From Microbacterium maritypicum (lineage in GTDB: Bacteria; Actinomycetota; Actinomycetes; Actinomycetales; Microbacteriaceae): 64,000 nt of DNA. A program made the translations under genes and the position numbers. The notes beneath the pieces are model-generated. The model did not search any database and was not told where the DNA came from. It was given only the letters and a program-made list of their open reading frames with translations. The stretch is from NCBI RefSeq assembly GCF_041529975.1, contig NZ_CP168030.1:1612001-1676000 (forward strand). Reading direction: 5' to 3'. This document shows positions 1-8,413 of the stretch, piece by piece. Numbering within the stretch: the stretch's first letter is position 1; each line of letters begins with the position of its first letter.

Positions 1-78
1 CCCAGCTGGGAGAGCTTCTATGAAGGCGCGATCGGCGCACTGATACTCATCGGAATCGGCGCAGCCGCAGCGACGTGA
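1..78 (+). CDS. Daptide-type precursor peptide, 5'-truncated
   Basis: An open frame enters from the left edge and stops with TGA at 76-78, giving 25 visible residues that begin PSWESFYEGA and end AAAAT. The visible part is a short acidic/aromatic stretch followed by a Gly/Ala/Ile-rich hydrophobic segment with a C-terminal Thr, the same layout as the two complete small peptides downstream. In the daptide family of RiPPs the C-terminal Thr is oxidatively decarboxylated, transaminated and dimethylated. The leader and start codon are outside the window. The function is inferred from the C-terminal pattern and the neighbouring methyltransferase, protease and exporter genes. Confidence 0.75.
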   Translation, partial: PSWESFYEGAIGALILIGIGAAAAT

Positions 79-120
79 TCTCGTCGACCCGATGAGGGTG
101 ACGAAACGAAAGGAGGAAAT

Positions 121-246
121 ATGCAGGCCACGATGCCGAAGCTCGAGTTCACCGAACTCGAGGCCATGGAAGCGCTGAACGACGGCGAGGACTTCCTGCG
201 GGGATTCGCCGCGGGCGTCATCATCGGGATTCTCGCGCTGACGTAG
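121..246 (+). CDS. Daptide-type precursor peptide (41 aa)
   Basis: This 41-residue peptide has an excellent ribosome binding site (AAAGGAGG ending four bases before the ATG). The N-terminal half is an acidic leader containing LEFTELEAMEAL. The C-terminal half is a hydrophobic core beginning near DFLRGF and ending IIGILALT. The LEFxELE leader motif recurs in the next peptide, which suggests a shared recognition site for a RiPP recognition element. The final residue is Thr, as daptide maturation requires. It lies 42 bp after the preceding precursor and 35 bp before the next. The exact leader/core boundary cannot be read from sequence. Confidence 0.85.
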   Translation: MQATMPKLEFTELEAMEALNDGEDFLRGFAAGVIIGILALT

Positions 247-281
247 TAGTCGTATCCGACTACCGATTGAGGAGGTACCAA

Positions 282-401
282 ATGCTGACGAGATCGCTGG
301 AATTCCAGGAACTCGAACAGATCGACGCACCACTCGAATGGTGGGAGCACGCGGGCTACATCATCGCCATCATCGGCGGTGCGGCAGCGATCGCAACCTG
401 A
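282..401 (+). CDS. Daptide-type precursor peptide (39 aa)
   Basis: This 39-residue peptide starts at ATG 282 behind a GAGGAGGT ribosome binding site. The leader carries LEFQELEQIDAPLEWW, which shares the LEFxELE motif with the upstream peptide. The core is hydrophobic (GYIIAIIGGAAAIAT) and ends in Thr. A longer frame starting at 338 in another phase overlaps it, but the ribosome binding site and similarity to the sister peptide favour this small gene. The three precursors have different cores, so the cluster probably makes three related products. A hairpin follows at 409-435. Confidence 0.85.
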   Translation: MLTRSLEFQELEQIDAPLEWWEHAGYIIAIIGGAAAIAT

Positions 402-408
402 CCGAGGG

Positions 409-435
409 GTGCGGGCGGACCACACCCGCCCGCAC
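409..435 (+). terminator. Hairpin between precursor genes and modification genes
   Basis: A perfect 10-bp stem (GTGCGGGCGG at 409-418 with its complement at 426-435) and a 7-base loop lie just after the last precursor stop codon. No T-run follows. A leaky terminator or processing hairpin here would give more precursor mRNA than downstream enzyme mRNA, a common arrangement in RiPP operons. The regulatory role is inference. Confidence 0.5.
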
Positions 436-463
436 TCCACTGCTCACGCTGAGAGGCCATCGA

Positions 464-1291
464 ATGCCAGGACTGATCACCGAAGCCATGCAGGCGCGAC
501 TCGACCTGGTCGGGGCGCGTCCCCGGGAACAAGACCTGTACGAAGGGGAGGGCACCGACTTCTATGAGCGACTCGTCGGCCCCGACCGTGCCGAGATTCG
601 AGAGATGCTGGCACTCGCGAGAGATGCCGCGGGGCCTGTACTCGATCTCGCCGCGGGAAGCGGGAGAGTGACGATCCCGCTGGTGAGATCCGGCAAGCGA
701 GTCACCGCCATCGACCTTTCGGACGACATGCTCGCCCACCTGCGACGCGCCTTGCCGGAGCGGTCGGCCGTCGAGTGCATCGTCGCGGACATGCGTCACT
801 TCTCGCTGGAGGCCCGGTACGAGCTCGTCATCATCGGCGCGACGTCCATCACCTTGCTCGATCACGAAGGAAGGTCGCTTCTCTACGCGAACGTGCGGCG
901 TCACCTCGCCCCCGGCGGCGTCTTCGCCTTCACCGTCGCCACAGGTGCGTCTGCGCAGAGTCTCGCCGTGCCGACAGAGCGTGAGATCAGAGTCCCTGGT
1001 AGAGGCCAAGACGACATCTATCTCTTCTCCCAGCAGGTGGAAGCGGACGGCGCGGCGCGGGTGGTCAATTGGGTCCGTGCCTCAGACGTGACCCCTGGCG
1101 GCGAAGTCACCATCCTCACCAGCCGATTGCAGCTGCTCAGCCACGAGGTTCTCGCGAGAGAACTCGTCGAAGCCGGCTTCCACGAACCTGCCGTATCTCC
1201 TGTTCGAACGCACCTCGGAGCGGAGATCCTCCTTCTCAAGACGTCGTGGGCGGGGGCCTGGGGAATGGCGGATGGCGATGTTTCCGACTAG
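464..1291 (+). CDS. Class I SAM-dependent methyltransferase, daptide MpaM-like
   Basis: This 275-residue protein has a Rossmann-fold methyltransferase core. Motif I is VLDLAAGSGRVT (about residues 59-70), the ribose-binding acidic residue is in VTAIDLSDDML (about 80-90), and the post-I region IVADMRHF follows. The N-terminal DLYEGEGTDFYERL segment is typical of small-molecule methyltransferases. In daptide biosynthesis the M enzyme N,N-dimethylates the amine made from the C-terminal Thr, and its position directly after three Thr-ending precursors supports that role. ATG 464 was chosen over an upstream frame-compatible start at 338 because the latter overlaps the third precursor. Its 3' end overlaps the protease gene by 20 bp. 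Confidence 0.8.
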   Translation: MPGLITEAMQARLDLVGARPREQDLYEGEGTDFYERLVGPDRAEIREMLALARDAAGPVLDLAAGSGRVTIPLVRSGKRVTAIDLSDDMLAHLRRALPERSAVECIVADMRHFSLEARYELVIIGATSITLLDHEGRSLLYANVRRHLAPGGVFAFTVATGASAQSLAVPTEREIRVPGRGQDDIYLFSQQVEADGAARVVNWVRASDVTPGGEVTILTSRLQLLSHEVLARELVEAGFHEPAVSPVRTHLGAEILLLKTSWAGAWGMADGDVSD

Positions 1292-2951
1292 TTCCCTTCG
1301 GAGGAGAAAGAGCTCCGCACCAGCACCGCTCACTGCAGACACGTGTCCGCTTCTGTCGACCGGAGTCACGTTCGTGGGAGTCGGCGATGAATCGACGGGG
1401 ATAGCAGTGCTGCACGGCGTGCCTTCATCCAGGGTTTCGCGGCCGGTCGTCGACCTGCTGTCGGCGATGGACGGCACGACCTCGCTTCACGATCTGCATC
1501 TGCGCTTCGCCGCATCCGAGTCCTCCGAGAGCTTCCTCCAGCTGGTCCAGCGTTTCCGCGCCACGGGGCTGCTCGAGGGCGACACCAAGCTGCCGCCCGG
1601 TCGGCTGACCTATCGGCCCCCGTTCACGCTGCAGATCGCAACCCTTCGTGCGGCCGCCATCTTCGGTCGACTGCACCGTCTGATCGCGCCCCTCCCACGC
1701 CGGGCGATCCTGGTATCCGTTGCGGCCGTGCTCAGCCTGGGGTTCATGGCGGCCATCCTTCAGGCGAGAGAGCTGCTGAACGTCGTCACCACGCCCATGC
1801 CTTTGGGGGCGATCGTGGTTCTCGTCGCCGTCCTCGCGTGCCTCACCCTGCTCCATGAGAGCGCCCACGGCCTCACACTCACGCGCTACGGCGGCAGGTC
1901 CCGGCGCGCCGGCGTCATGCTCTTCTATCTCGCTCCCGCCTTTTTCGTCGATGTGACGGATGGCTGGCGCCTGCCTCGCCGTCGGCAGCGCGTGGAAGTC
2001 GCTCTTGCCGGACCCGCCGTGCACGCCGTGGTCGCGGCGATCGCACTCACGGCGGCGCTGGTGGCTCCGCAACCGGTCGTCCGCGAGACCCTGCAGATCC
2101 TTGGTCTCTCCTGCACAGCCATCGTCCTCGTCAATCTGATCCCGTTCGTGCGGTTCGACGGGTACATCGCGCTCATGAGTGCGCTGGACGAGCCGAACCT
2201 CAGGAATCGGACGATTCGCGACGGAGCGAACTTCCTGACAGGCCTCCTCTTCGGCGGACGGCGCATGAGCAAGAGCGTGAACACGTGGTGGAGCGTGCCG
2301 TTCGGCCTCGCGAGCCTCATCGCACCGATCACGCTGGTGCTGCTCGCCGTCACACGCGCGGTCCGATCTCTGGCCGCGGGCGGACCAAGTCTCGGGATGT
2401 TCGTGGTGGCGCTGGAAGCCGTCGTCGTGCTCGTCGGGATGGGGCTTTTATGGAGGGCCCTGCACCGGGTGCTCCGGTCAGGTGTGTCGCGACTGCGCTT
2501 CATCTCGGTCTGCGCCGCGCTGGGTGCGATCATCGTGATCGCCGGAGCCGTGATCCCCGTACCGATGACCGCCACCTTCGGCTTCTCCACAGAAGGCGGT
2601 CGGGTGGTCCTTGTCCACGCCGACGGGCAAACGGCAGTGGAGGTGCGCGACGGGACCCCTATCGTGCTCTTGAGCAGCGGCATCCTGGGCAGCCGGCAGG
2701 TCGGTGAAGGAACCGCGAGACCGCAGCGACCCGAGCCCACGAGGGTGCCGCTCGATGCTCTGGTTCCCGCCACAGCGGCGGGCGTGTCGGTCTCGGCCGT
2801 GTCCTTCGCAGAAGTGGATGTATCCGACAGAGGCGGGAGCCCTCCCGAGGCCGGGCAGGCGAGGTTCGATCTCGGAATGGTGAGTCTGTGGGAGTTCCTC
2901 TGGGCCACCGGCGTGATGCAGCCACTTTCGGCATCCCAGAACGAGAAGTAG
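1272..2951 (+). CDS. M50-family intramembrane metalloprotease, daptide MpaP-like
   Basis: This 559-residue multi-pass membrane protein has zinc motif HESAH at residues 195-199 inside a hydrophobic stretch. The second site-2-protease motif, NLIPFVRFDGY, places the third zinc ligand at about Asp296. Residues 30-105 resemble a PqqD-like/winged-helix peptide-binding region (VSRPVVDLLSAMDGTTSL). After more membrane segments, a soluble C-terminal region of about 120 residues follows. The likely role is removal of the leader from the precursor peptides in the membrane, because none of the transport genes carries a peptidase domain. It is probably translationally coupled to the methyltransferase by the 20-bp overlap, and the ABC ATPase starts 13 bp downstream. 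Confidence 0.8.
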   Translation: MAMFPTSSLRRRKSSAPAPLTADTCPLLSTGVTFVGVGDESTGIAVLHGVPSSRVSRPVVDLLSAMDGTTSLHDLHLRFAASESSESFLQLVQRFRATGLLEGDTKLPPGRLTYRPPFTLQIATLRAAAIFGRLHRLIAPLPRRAILVSVAAVLSLGFMAAILQARELLNVVTTPMPLGAIVVLVAVLACLTLLHESAHGLTLTRYGGRSRRAGVMLFYLAPAFFVDVTDGWRLPRRRQRVEVALAGPAVHAVVAAIALTAALVAPQPVVRETLQILGLSCTAIVLVNLIPFVRFDGYIALMSALDEPNLRNRTIRDGANFLTGLLFGGRRMSKSVNTWWSVPFGLASLIAPITLVLLAVTRAVRSLAAGGPSLGMFVVALEAVVVLVGMGLLWRALHRVLRSGVSRLRFISVCAALGAIIVIAGAVIPVPMTATFGFSTEGGRVVLVHADGQTAVEVRDGTPIVLLSSGILGSRQVGEGTARPQRPEPTRVPLDALVPATAAGVSVSAVSFAEVDVSDRGGSPPEAGQARFDLGMVSLWEFLWATGVMQPLSASQNEK

Positions 2952-2964
2952 AAAGAGGATCAAG

Positions 2965-3681
2965 ATGAACGACCATGCGATCGAAGTCCGAGGACTCACC
3001 AAACGATATGGCAACCGAACCGCCGTCGAGGAGCTGTCGTTCGCTGTGCCGCGGGGGTCCATCGTCGGTCTGCTCGGGCCCAACGGCGCGGGCAAGTCGA
3101 CGACTCTGCGCAGCATCGTGGGTCTGCTCGCGCCGACCAGCGGCGACAGCCTCATCGACGGTGCCCCGTTCACCGCCCTCGACAACCCCGCATCGCACGT
3201 CGGCGTGCACATGGACGGCTTCGGCTTCGAACTCGGGATCACCGCGAGACGGCATCTGGAGATATCCCGACTCGCGGCCGGCGCATCTTCCGGCCGCGTC
3301 GACGAGGTCCTGGAGATGGTCGGACTCGCTCCAGACGCCCGTCGCCGTGTGAAGACCTACTCGACCGGGATGGCCCAGCGACTCGGGCTCGCTGCTGCGC
3401 TCATCGGTTCTCCGCGCACTCTCATCCTCGACGAGCCGGCGAACGGGTTGGACCCCAACGGCATTCGATGGCTCCGCCGGTTCCTCCGCGGCTTCGCGGA
3501 AAGCGGCGGCACCGTCTTGATCGCCAGTCATCAACTGGCCGAACTGGAACAGGTCGTGGATGAGGTCGTCGTCATCAAGCGGCGCGCGCTCTACGCCGGG
3601 CGGCTCGGCGACCTCGTAACGAGCGACCGCGATTCTCTCGAGAGCAAGTACTTCGACCTGGTCGAAGGAGCACCCGCATGA
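2965..3681 (+). CDS. ABC transporter ATP-binding protein (peptide export)
   Basis: This 238-residue nucleotide-binding subunit has Walker A GPNGAGKS (about 38-45), signature STGMAQRLGLA (about 133-143) and Walker B LILDEP (about 153-158) followed by ANGLDP. It resembles the BcrA/DrrA/NatA group, which pairs with separate membrane subunits for peptide or antibiotic export or self-protection. An AAGAGG ribosome binding site precedes the ATG. It overlaps the permease gene by 4 bp (ATGA). In this operon it should energise export of the mature peptides or confer immunity; the two roles cannot be separated from sequence. Confidence 0.85.
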   Translation: MNDHAIEVRGLTKRYGNRTAVEELSFAVPRGSIVGLLGPNGAGKSTTLRSIVGLLAPTSGDSLIDGAPFTALDNPASHVGVHMDGFGFELGITARRHLEISRLAAGASSGRVDEVLEMVGLAPDARRRVKTYSTGMAQRLGLAAALIGSPRTLILDEPANGLDPNGIRWLRRFLRGFAESGGTVLIASHQLAELEQVVDEVVVIKRRALYAGRLGDLVTSDRDSLESKYFDLVEGAPA

Positions 3682-4406
3682 GACGAGCCATTCGGAGCGA
3701 GGTGCTGCGCGCGGTGAGCGGCCTCTCCATTCTGCCCGTCTACTTCATCGCGCTCCTCATGCCCCTGTTCGTTCTCTTCTCCGACGGCTCCCGCTTCGAT
3801 GTCGCCGGCGTCGAGGCTGGCGCTGCCACGACCCGGCTCCTGGAGCCGCTTGCCTGGTCCGCCATCGCCGCGGCGTTCGCCGGGGCATACGGTGTCACCC
3901 GCGAGTACTACTACGGCTCGATGGACAGAACGCTGACCGGCGTCGGATTTCGTCGCGCATTCACGGGAAAGCTCGTCGCCGGTGCCTTTGTCGCGAGCGC
4001 ACTGTCAGTGTGCATCTTCGTGCTGTGGACGGTGGGGGTGCACTTCCTTCTCGCTCAGAACGGACTTTCGCTCGTGCTCACCCAGGATGCCTGGCAGATA
4101 TATGCGGGAGCTCTGCTCGGCTCCGTGCTCGGTTCCCTCGTCGGAGGTGCCATCGGCTGGATAACACGGAACTACTACGTGACGGCGGCTCTCGTTCTCG
4201 CCATCCCGATGGCGGTGGAGTTCGCGCTGCTGCGGAACGCACCTGAGCTGGCGCGGTTCTCGCCCGGGTTGGCCCTCGCCGCGCTGAGCGTTCCCGGGTA
4301 CCAGGACCAGCTGCTCGAGTTCATCCCTGCACTCGCTGTCGCGCTCGCTTGGGCTGTCGGCCTGGTCGCGCTCGCGTGGTACCGGAGACGAAGGGCCGTT
4401 TCGTGA
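3678..4406 (+). CDS. ABC-2 type permease subunit 1
   Basis: This 242-residue hydrophobic protein has about six predicted membrane spans, including segments around residues 18-33, 54-70, 100-125 and 210-235. The loop EYYYGSMDRTLTGVGFRRAFTGK is typical of ABC-2/bacitracin-type permeases. The start overlaps the ATPase stop by 4 bp and the end overlaps the next permease by 4 bp (GTGA), so the three are almost certainly co-translated. It is one half of the transmembrane channel of the presumed peptide exporter. Confidence 0.75.
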   Translation: MRRAIRSEVLRAVSGLSILPVYFIALLMPLFVLFSDGSRFDVAGVEAGAATTRLLEPLAWSAIAAAFAGAYGVTREYYYGSMDRTLTGVGFRRAFTGKLVAGAFVASALSVCIFVLWTVGVHFLLAQNGLSLVLTQDAWQIYAGALLGSVLGSLVGGAIGWITRNYYVTAALVLAIPMAVEFALLRNAPELARFSPGLALAALSVPGYQDQLLEFIPALAVALAWAVGLVALAWYRRRRAVS

Positions 4407-5137
4407 TTCTGCGGGCTCTGTGCGCTCAGAGCCGGAGCTTCACGGCCGACATCGTCCTCCTCTGGAGCGCGGTGGCGGCATTTGCGATGTCGCTCTCCCT
4501 GGCGACGAGCGTCCCACCGGAGTTCGCGACTGCGCCTGCTGATGTTCGTGAGGCGCTCATCGCGCCCTTCGGGGCCGTGCTTGCGACGTATGGCGCAGTT
4601 GTCGCGGCTGTTTATGGTTCCTTCCGGTACACCGTCGACCGCCGAGATGGTGTCATCGCGCAGCGTCTGATGCTCCAGCCTCGGTGGGTGATCTTCCTCA
4701 CCCGAATGCCCACTTCTGCGCTCGGCGGTGCGGTCGTCGCTCTCGCTGGCGTGGTGGGGGGTCACGTTGCGCTGATGATCGCCATGGGCGGCATTCCTGT
4801 GCAGTGGTCATCGGTCGGCCCCGTCGTTGCGCTCGGCGCTGTCGCGGGCCTCTGGGGAATGGGGCTCGGGATCGTCATCCAGACCCATCTGGTGGCTTTG
4901 TTCGCCGCATCCATGTCGATGGCGGCGGCGATGCTGGTGGCGCCCTTCTGGAGTGCGGGCGCCGTCTACCTTCCGCTTCTCGCAATGCTCGAAGCCCTTC
5001 AGTTCGACATCACCGCCCTGGGAGTGGAACCGAAGGACAGCCTCGACACATGGCTGGCCGTGCTGGTGGTAGCAGGGTGGGTGGTGGCGGCACTCGGGGT
5101 TGGCGCAGTCGCGTTTCTGAAGCGCGACGTGAAGTAG
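4403..5137 (+). CDS. ABC-2 type permease subunit 2
   Basis: This 244-residue hydrophobic protein has about six membrane spans. It shares with subunit 1 the general layout and a cytoplasmic loop (SFRYTVDRRDGVIAQRLMLQP, split here around a Tyr/Asp-rich turn). GTG 4403 was chosen because it overlaps the preceding stop by 4 bp; an earlier in-frame start would overlap the preceding gene by more than 50 bp. It forms the second transmembrane half of the exporter and is the last gene of the peptide operon: a gap of 63 bp and an unrelated tRNA-modification gene follow. Confidence 0.75.
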   Translation: MILRALCAQSRSFTADIVLLWSAVAAFAMSLSLATSVPPEFATAPADVREALIAPFGAVLATYGAVVAAVYGSFRYTVDRRDGVIAQRLMLQPRWVIFLTRMPTSALGGAVVALAGVVGGHVALMIAMGGIPVQWSSVGPVVALGAVAGLWGMGLGIVIQTHLVALFAASMSMAAAMLVAPFWSAGAVYLPLLAMLEALQFDITALGVEPKDSLDTWLAVLVVAGWVVAALGVGAVAFLKRDVK

Positions 5138-5200
5138 CGCGGCCGGGACCGGCTCTGAGCGGGTTCCGCCCACCACCCGCACCCGACGTAGGATTCCTGG

Positions 5201-6091
5201 GTGGCAACCCCCAAGATCGTCCTCTTCTACGCGTTCACGCCCCTCGCCGACCCCGACGCCGTGCGCGTCTGGCAGCGCGACATCGGCGAGGCGCTCGGGC
5301 TGCGCGGACGACTGCTCATCTCGAAGGACGGGATCAACGGCACTCTCGGTGGTGACATCACGGTCCTGAAGAAATGGCTCCGTTCCTTCCGCTCCTACGC
5401 GCCGTTCGCGGACGCCGACATCAAGTGGAGCGAGGGGACGGGGCTCGATGCCGAAGGCCGCAGCCTCGACTTCCCGAAGCTCAGCGTCAAGGTGCGTGAC
5501 GAGATCGTGTCGTTCGGAGCCCCGGGAGAGCTGCGTGTCGACGAGCACGGCGTCGTCGGTGGAGGCACCCGCCTGACCCCGGAAGAACTGCACGCGCTGA
5601 TGGACGAACGCGGCGACGACGTGGTGTTCTTCGATGGCCGCAACGCCCTCGAGGCGCAGATCGGACGGTTCCGCGGCGCGGTCGTGCCCGACACCGAGAC
5701 GACCCGGGATTTCGTGCAGCTCCTCGACTCCGGCGCCTACGACGACCTGAAGGGCAAGCCGGTCGTGACCTACTGCACCGGCGGGATCCGCTGCGAGGTG
5801 CTATCGAGTCTCATGACGGCTCGCGGCTTCGGCGAGGTCTACCAGCTCGAGGGCGGCATCGTCCGCTACGGCGAGAAGTACGGCGACGACGGCCTCTGGG
5901 ACGGCTCGCTGTACGTGTTCGACGGCCGTGGCTCCGTCGACTTCTCCGACCACGCGCGGGTCATCGGCGAGTGCGTCGGCTGCGGGACGCCCACCAAGCG
6001 CACCGCCAACTGCCCCGACCTCTCCTGCCGCTCGCAGTTCGTGGTGTGCGAGGCGTGCGTCGCCGTGTCCTGCGCCGTTCACGCCGCCTGA
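5201..6091 (+). CDS. trhO: tRNA uridine(34) hydroxylase, rhodanese family
   Basis: This 296-residue protein has an N-terminal acylphosphatase-like domain ([20 protein letters not shown]) and a central rhodanese domain. The catalytic-loop Cys192 lies in [12 protein letters not shown]-terminal Cys-rich tail contains CVGCG and CEAC pairs that could bind zinc. This is the TrhO/YceA layout; the family uses prephenate-independent oxygen chemistry to make 5-hydroxyuridine at the tRNA wobble position. It starts with GTG and is a single gene between the peptide operon and a convergent transglutaminase gene. Confidence 0.9.
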   Translation: MATPKIVLFYAFTPLADPDAVRVWQRDIGEALGLRGRLLISKDGINGTLGGDITVLKKWLRSFRSYAPFADADIKWSEGTGLDAEGRSLDFPKLSVKVRDEIVSFGAPGELRVDEHGVVGGGTRLTPEELHALMDERGDDVVFFDGRNALEAQIGRFRGAVVPDTETTRDFVQLLDSGAYDDLKGKPVVTYCTGGIRCEVLSSLMTARGFGEVYQLEGGIVRYGEKYGDDGLWDGSLYVFDGRGSVDFSDHARVIGECVGCGTPTKRTANCPDLSCRSQFVVCEACVAVSCAVHAA

Positions 6092-6145
6092 ACGCGGGTT
6101 CGACCGACCCAGCCGACCCGAGCCGAGCGTCCCGGAGCCCTGCCG

Positions 6146-8413
6146 TCAGACCGCCGCTCCTGGCTCGGCGGCTCGCGGAGCGTACAGGGACCGCGGCAGC
6201 AGTGCGGCGCGCACCCGGGTCGGTCGGTCGACGCTTTCGCGCAGCTGCACCAAGACCTGGCGCAGTGGCTCGGACAGATCAGTCTCCGCATCACCGGAGC
6301 GGGCGTAATTGGACTGCTCGACGGCATCCGTGAGTCGACGCATCGCCGCCGCGTCGACCTGGTTCGACCGCACGAGACCCGCCGCACGCACACGTGGGGT
6401 CTCGGCATCGGACACGTCTTGTTGGAGGTCGATCAACGTGTCGCGGAGCTCGGCCCAAGCCGCCGCGGAGTCTCCGCCTCGCGCTCGGCTCATGCGACCG
6501 CGGCGCTCCACGACGCGGATGAGCGCCGGCAGCAGGAGCAGCACGACGACTCCGAGTGCGGTGAGCGCGACCGGCATCGGGTCGAGGGTGCGCCGTGCGC
6601 CGCCGTCCGCCGAGTCGCCGCCGTCGGGGTCACGGTCCACCTCCGGAGCCGAGGTCTCTTCGCTCTGCGGGGCCGTGGTGGGGACGGGGACGGACGGGTC
6701 TCCGGAGCCACCGCCCTGCGTCACCCCCGCCCGGAAGGCGGTCGGTACCCCCAGCGAGGCCGTCGGCTCGAAGGGAACCCAGCCGACGCCGGGGAAGAGC
6801 ACTTCCGGCCAGGAATGCAGCTGGTCGCTGGTCACGGAGAAGACCGATTCCGTGCCGCGCTTCTCATCGGTGAGCGAGCCGGGCAGGTACCCGACGACGA
6901 TGCGCACCTGCATCCCCAGGCTCTCGGCCATCAGTGCGAAGGCTCCGGCGAAGTGCACGCAGTACCCGTGGCGCTCTTCGAGGAACTGCGCCACGGCCTC
7001 GGCTCCGGTGCCGTCGAAGCCTTCCTGCACCGGTGTCTCGAGGGAGTACGCGAACTGCGAGCGGAACCAGTTCTGCAGTGCCACGAGTCGGTCGTAGTCG
7101 GTGCTCGCGGCCGCGGTCACGTCGGTGGCCAGCTCGGCGATGATGCCCGGCAGCTCCACGGGCTCCGCCTCGGGATCGACGACGGGGGGCGCGGCGTCGA
7201 TCGCGCGGATCTGCTCGAGCGTCGGGATCAGGCGGGACGAGGTGACGGTGTAGTCGTTGCCGACGGCATCGGCGCTGCGCGAGAAGAGCGTGCGGTTGTC
7301 GGGGGAGACCCGCCACGAGCCGCTCAGACCCTGCACGGCGGTGGCCGGGTACGGCACCGGAAGCCACGAGCTCGACATGCGCAGCACCCGGATGGAGGTG
7401 TTCTCCTCCTCCGTCGCGATCTCCTCACCCCACTCCGGGGCGCCGAAGCCGTCGTCCTGCGACTGCAGGTCGCCTCGGTCGGGCTGCCAGACGCGTCCGT
7501 CGAACCGGGAGAGCGTCGTCAACCGCAGGTAGGGGGCGGTCTCGCCGTCCGCCGCCACGGTCAGCACCTCGACCGGGTTCGGTTGGCGCAGGTCGTCACC
7601 GAGGCGCAGCGATGCGTCGACCGTGACGCCGACGCCGGTGCCGGCCATGCTCGTCGCGACGGGCAGCGCGGGTGCGATGGCCACGGTCGTGACCAGCGCG
7701 GCGGCCCCGAGCGCGACGGCGAGCGAGGTCGACGATCGGCGAGGCGATTCCGGATGCCGGCGCGCGGTGTAACGGAAGAGGAGCAGGGCCATCACGCCGT
7801 AGAGCACGAACCAGATCACGTTCGTCTCACCCAGGGTGACGATCATCGGCACCGCGCCGATGGCGCCGGTCAGCAGCGCAGCCAGCACGGCCGAGCGGTG
7901 CGCCACGAGCTGGTCGAGGAGGATCGCGACGATCGCGAAGCCGGCGCCCATCGTGGCGGCGAGCCCGGGCGAGGCGTCGAGCGGCGCGGAACCGAAAGCG
8001 ACCTCCTCGAAGGCCGCGGCCCCGAGGGCTCCGAACACCGCGAGGGTGGTCGTCGTCGGGACCACCCCGAAGATCGCGGTGTCACCCGCGACGAGCAGCG
8101 TCACGGCGCCGATGGCCACGACGATCTGGGTGAGGAGGGTGCCGGTGTCCCGGACCCATGCCGCCCGTCGGCGCAGCAGGTGCCGCAGCAGCATGCCCGT
8201 CCCGGCCACGACGATGACCACGACGAGGACCGTACCCGACCAGGTGCCCGGAGAGATGACCGACGTGTACGGCCACGTCGCCACGAGTGTCGCCGCGGCA
8301 GCCAGTGCACCGGGGCCGACGACGCCGGTCGTCTCCTCGCGGTCGCGGTGCCACTGCGGCGCGGATGGCGTGGGGGCGGCCGCGGTCGGGGCCGACCGCT
8401 CAGCGCGGAACAT
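6146..8413 (-). CDS. Transglutaminase-like membrane protein (DUF3488 type)
   Basis: This 755-residue protein begins with about six membrane spans. A periplasmic transglutaminase-like domain follows, with the catalytic Cys in HGYCVHFAGAFALM, His in QLHSWPEVLFPG and an acidic residue in WVPFEPT. A Ser/Thr/acid-rich linker leads to one more membrane span (VALTALGVVVLLLLPALI) and a cytoplasmic tail. The architecture is typical of the third gene of actinobacterial MoxR-DUF58-transglutaminase operons, whose substrate is unknown. The start at 8413 gives a 14-bp overlap with the DUF58 gene; longer upstream frames are Pro/Arg-rich shadow sequence. Confidence 0.85.
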   Translation of the reverse strand: MFRAERSAPTAAAPTPSAPQWHRDREETTGVVGPGALAAAATLVATWPYTSVISPGTWSGTVLVVVIVVAGTGMLLRHLLRRRAAWVRDTGTLLTQIVVAIGAVTLLVAGDTAIFGVVPTTTTLAVFGALGAAAFEEVAFGSAPLDASPGLAATMGAGFAIVAILLDQLVAHRSAVLAALLTGAIGAVPMIVTLGETNVIWFVLYGVMALLLFRYTARRHPESPRRSSTSLAVALGAAALVTTVAIAPALPVATSMAGTGVGVTVDASLRLGDDLRQPNPVEVLTVAADGETAPYLRLTTLSRFDGRVWQPDRGDLQSQDDGFGAPEWGEEIATEEENTSIRVLRMSSSWLPVPYPATAVQGLSGSWRVSPDNRTLFSRSADAVGNDYTVTSSRLIPTLEQIRAIDAAPPVVDPEAEPVELPGIIAELATDVTAAASTDYDRLVALQNWFRSQFAYSLETPVQEGFDGTGAEAVAQFLEERHGYCVHFAGAFALMAESLGMQVRIVVGYLPGSLTDEKRGTESVFSVTSDQLHSWPEVLFPGVGWVPFEPTASLGVPTAFRAGVTQGGGSGDPSVPVPTTAPQSEETSAPEVDRDPDGGDSADGGARRTLDPMPVALTALGVVVLLLLPALIRVVERRGRMSRARGGDSAAAWAELRDTLIDLQQDVSDAETPRVRAAGLVRSNQVDAAAMRRLTDAVEQSNYARSGDAETDLSEPLRQVLVQLRESVDRPTRVRAALLPRSLYAPRAAEPGAAV

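Noticed and set aside
338-463. Extended N-terminus of the methyltransferase from 338
   Set aside because: It overlaps the third precursor gene and the hairpin, and is Arg/His-rich shadow sequence; ATG 464 fits the family.
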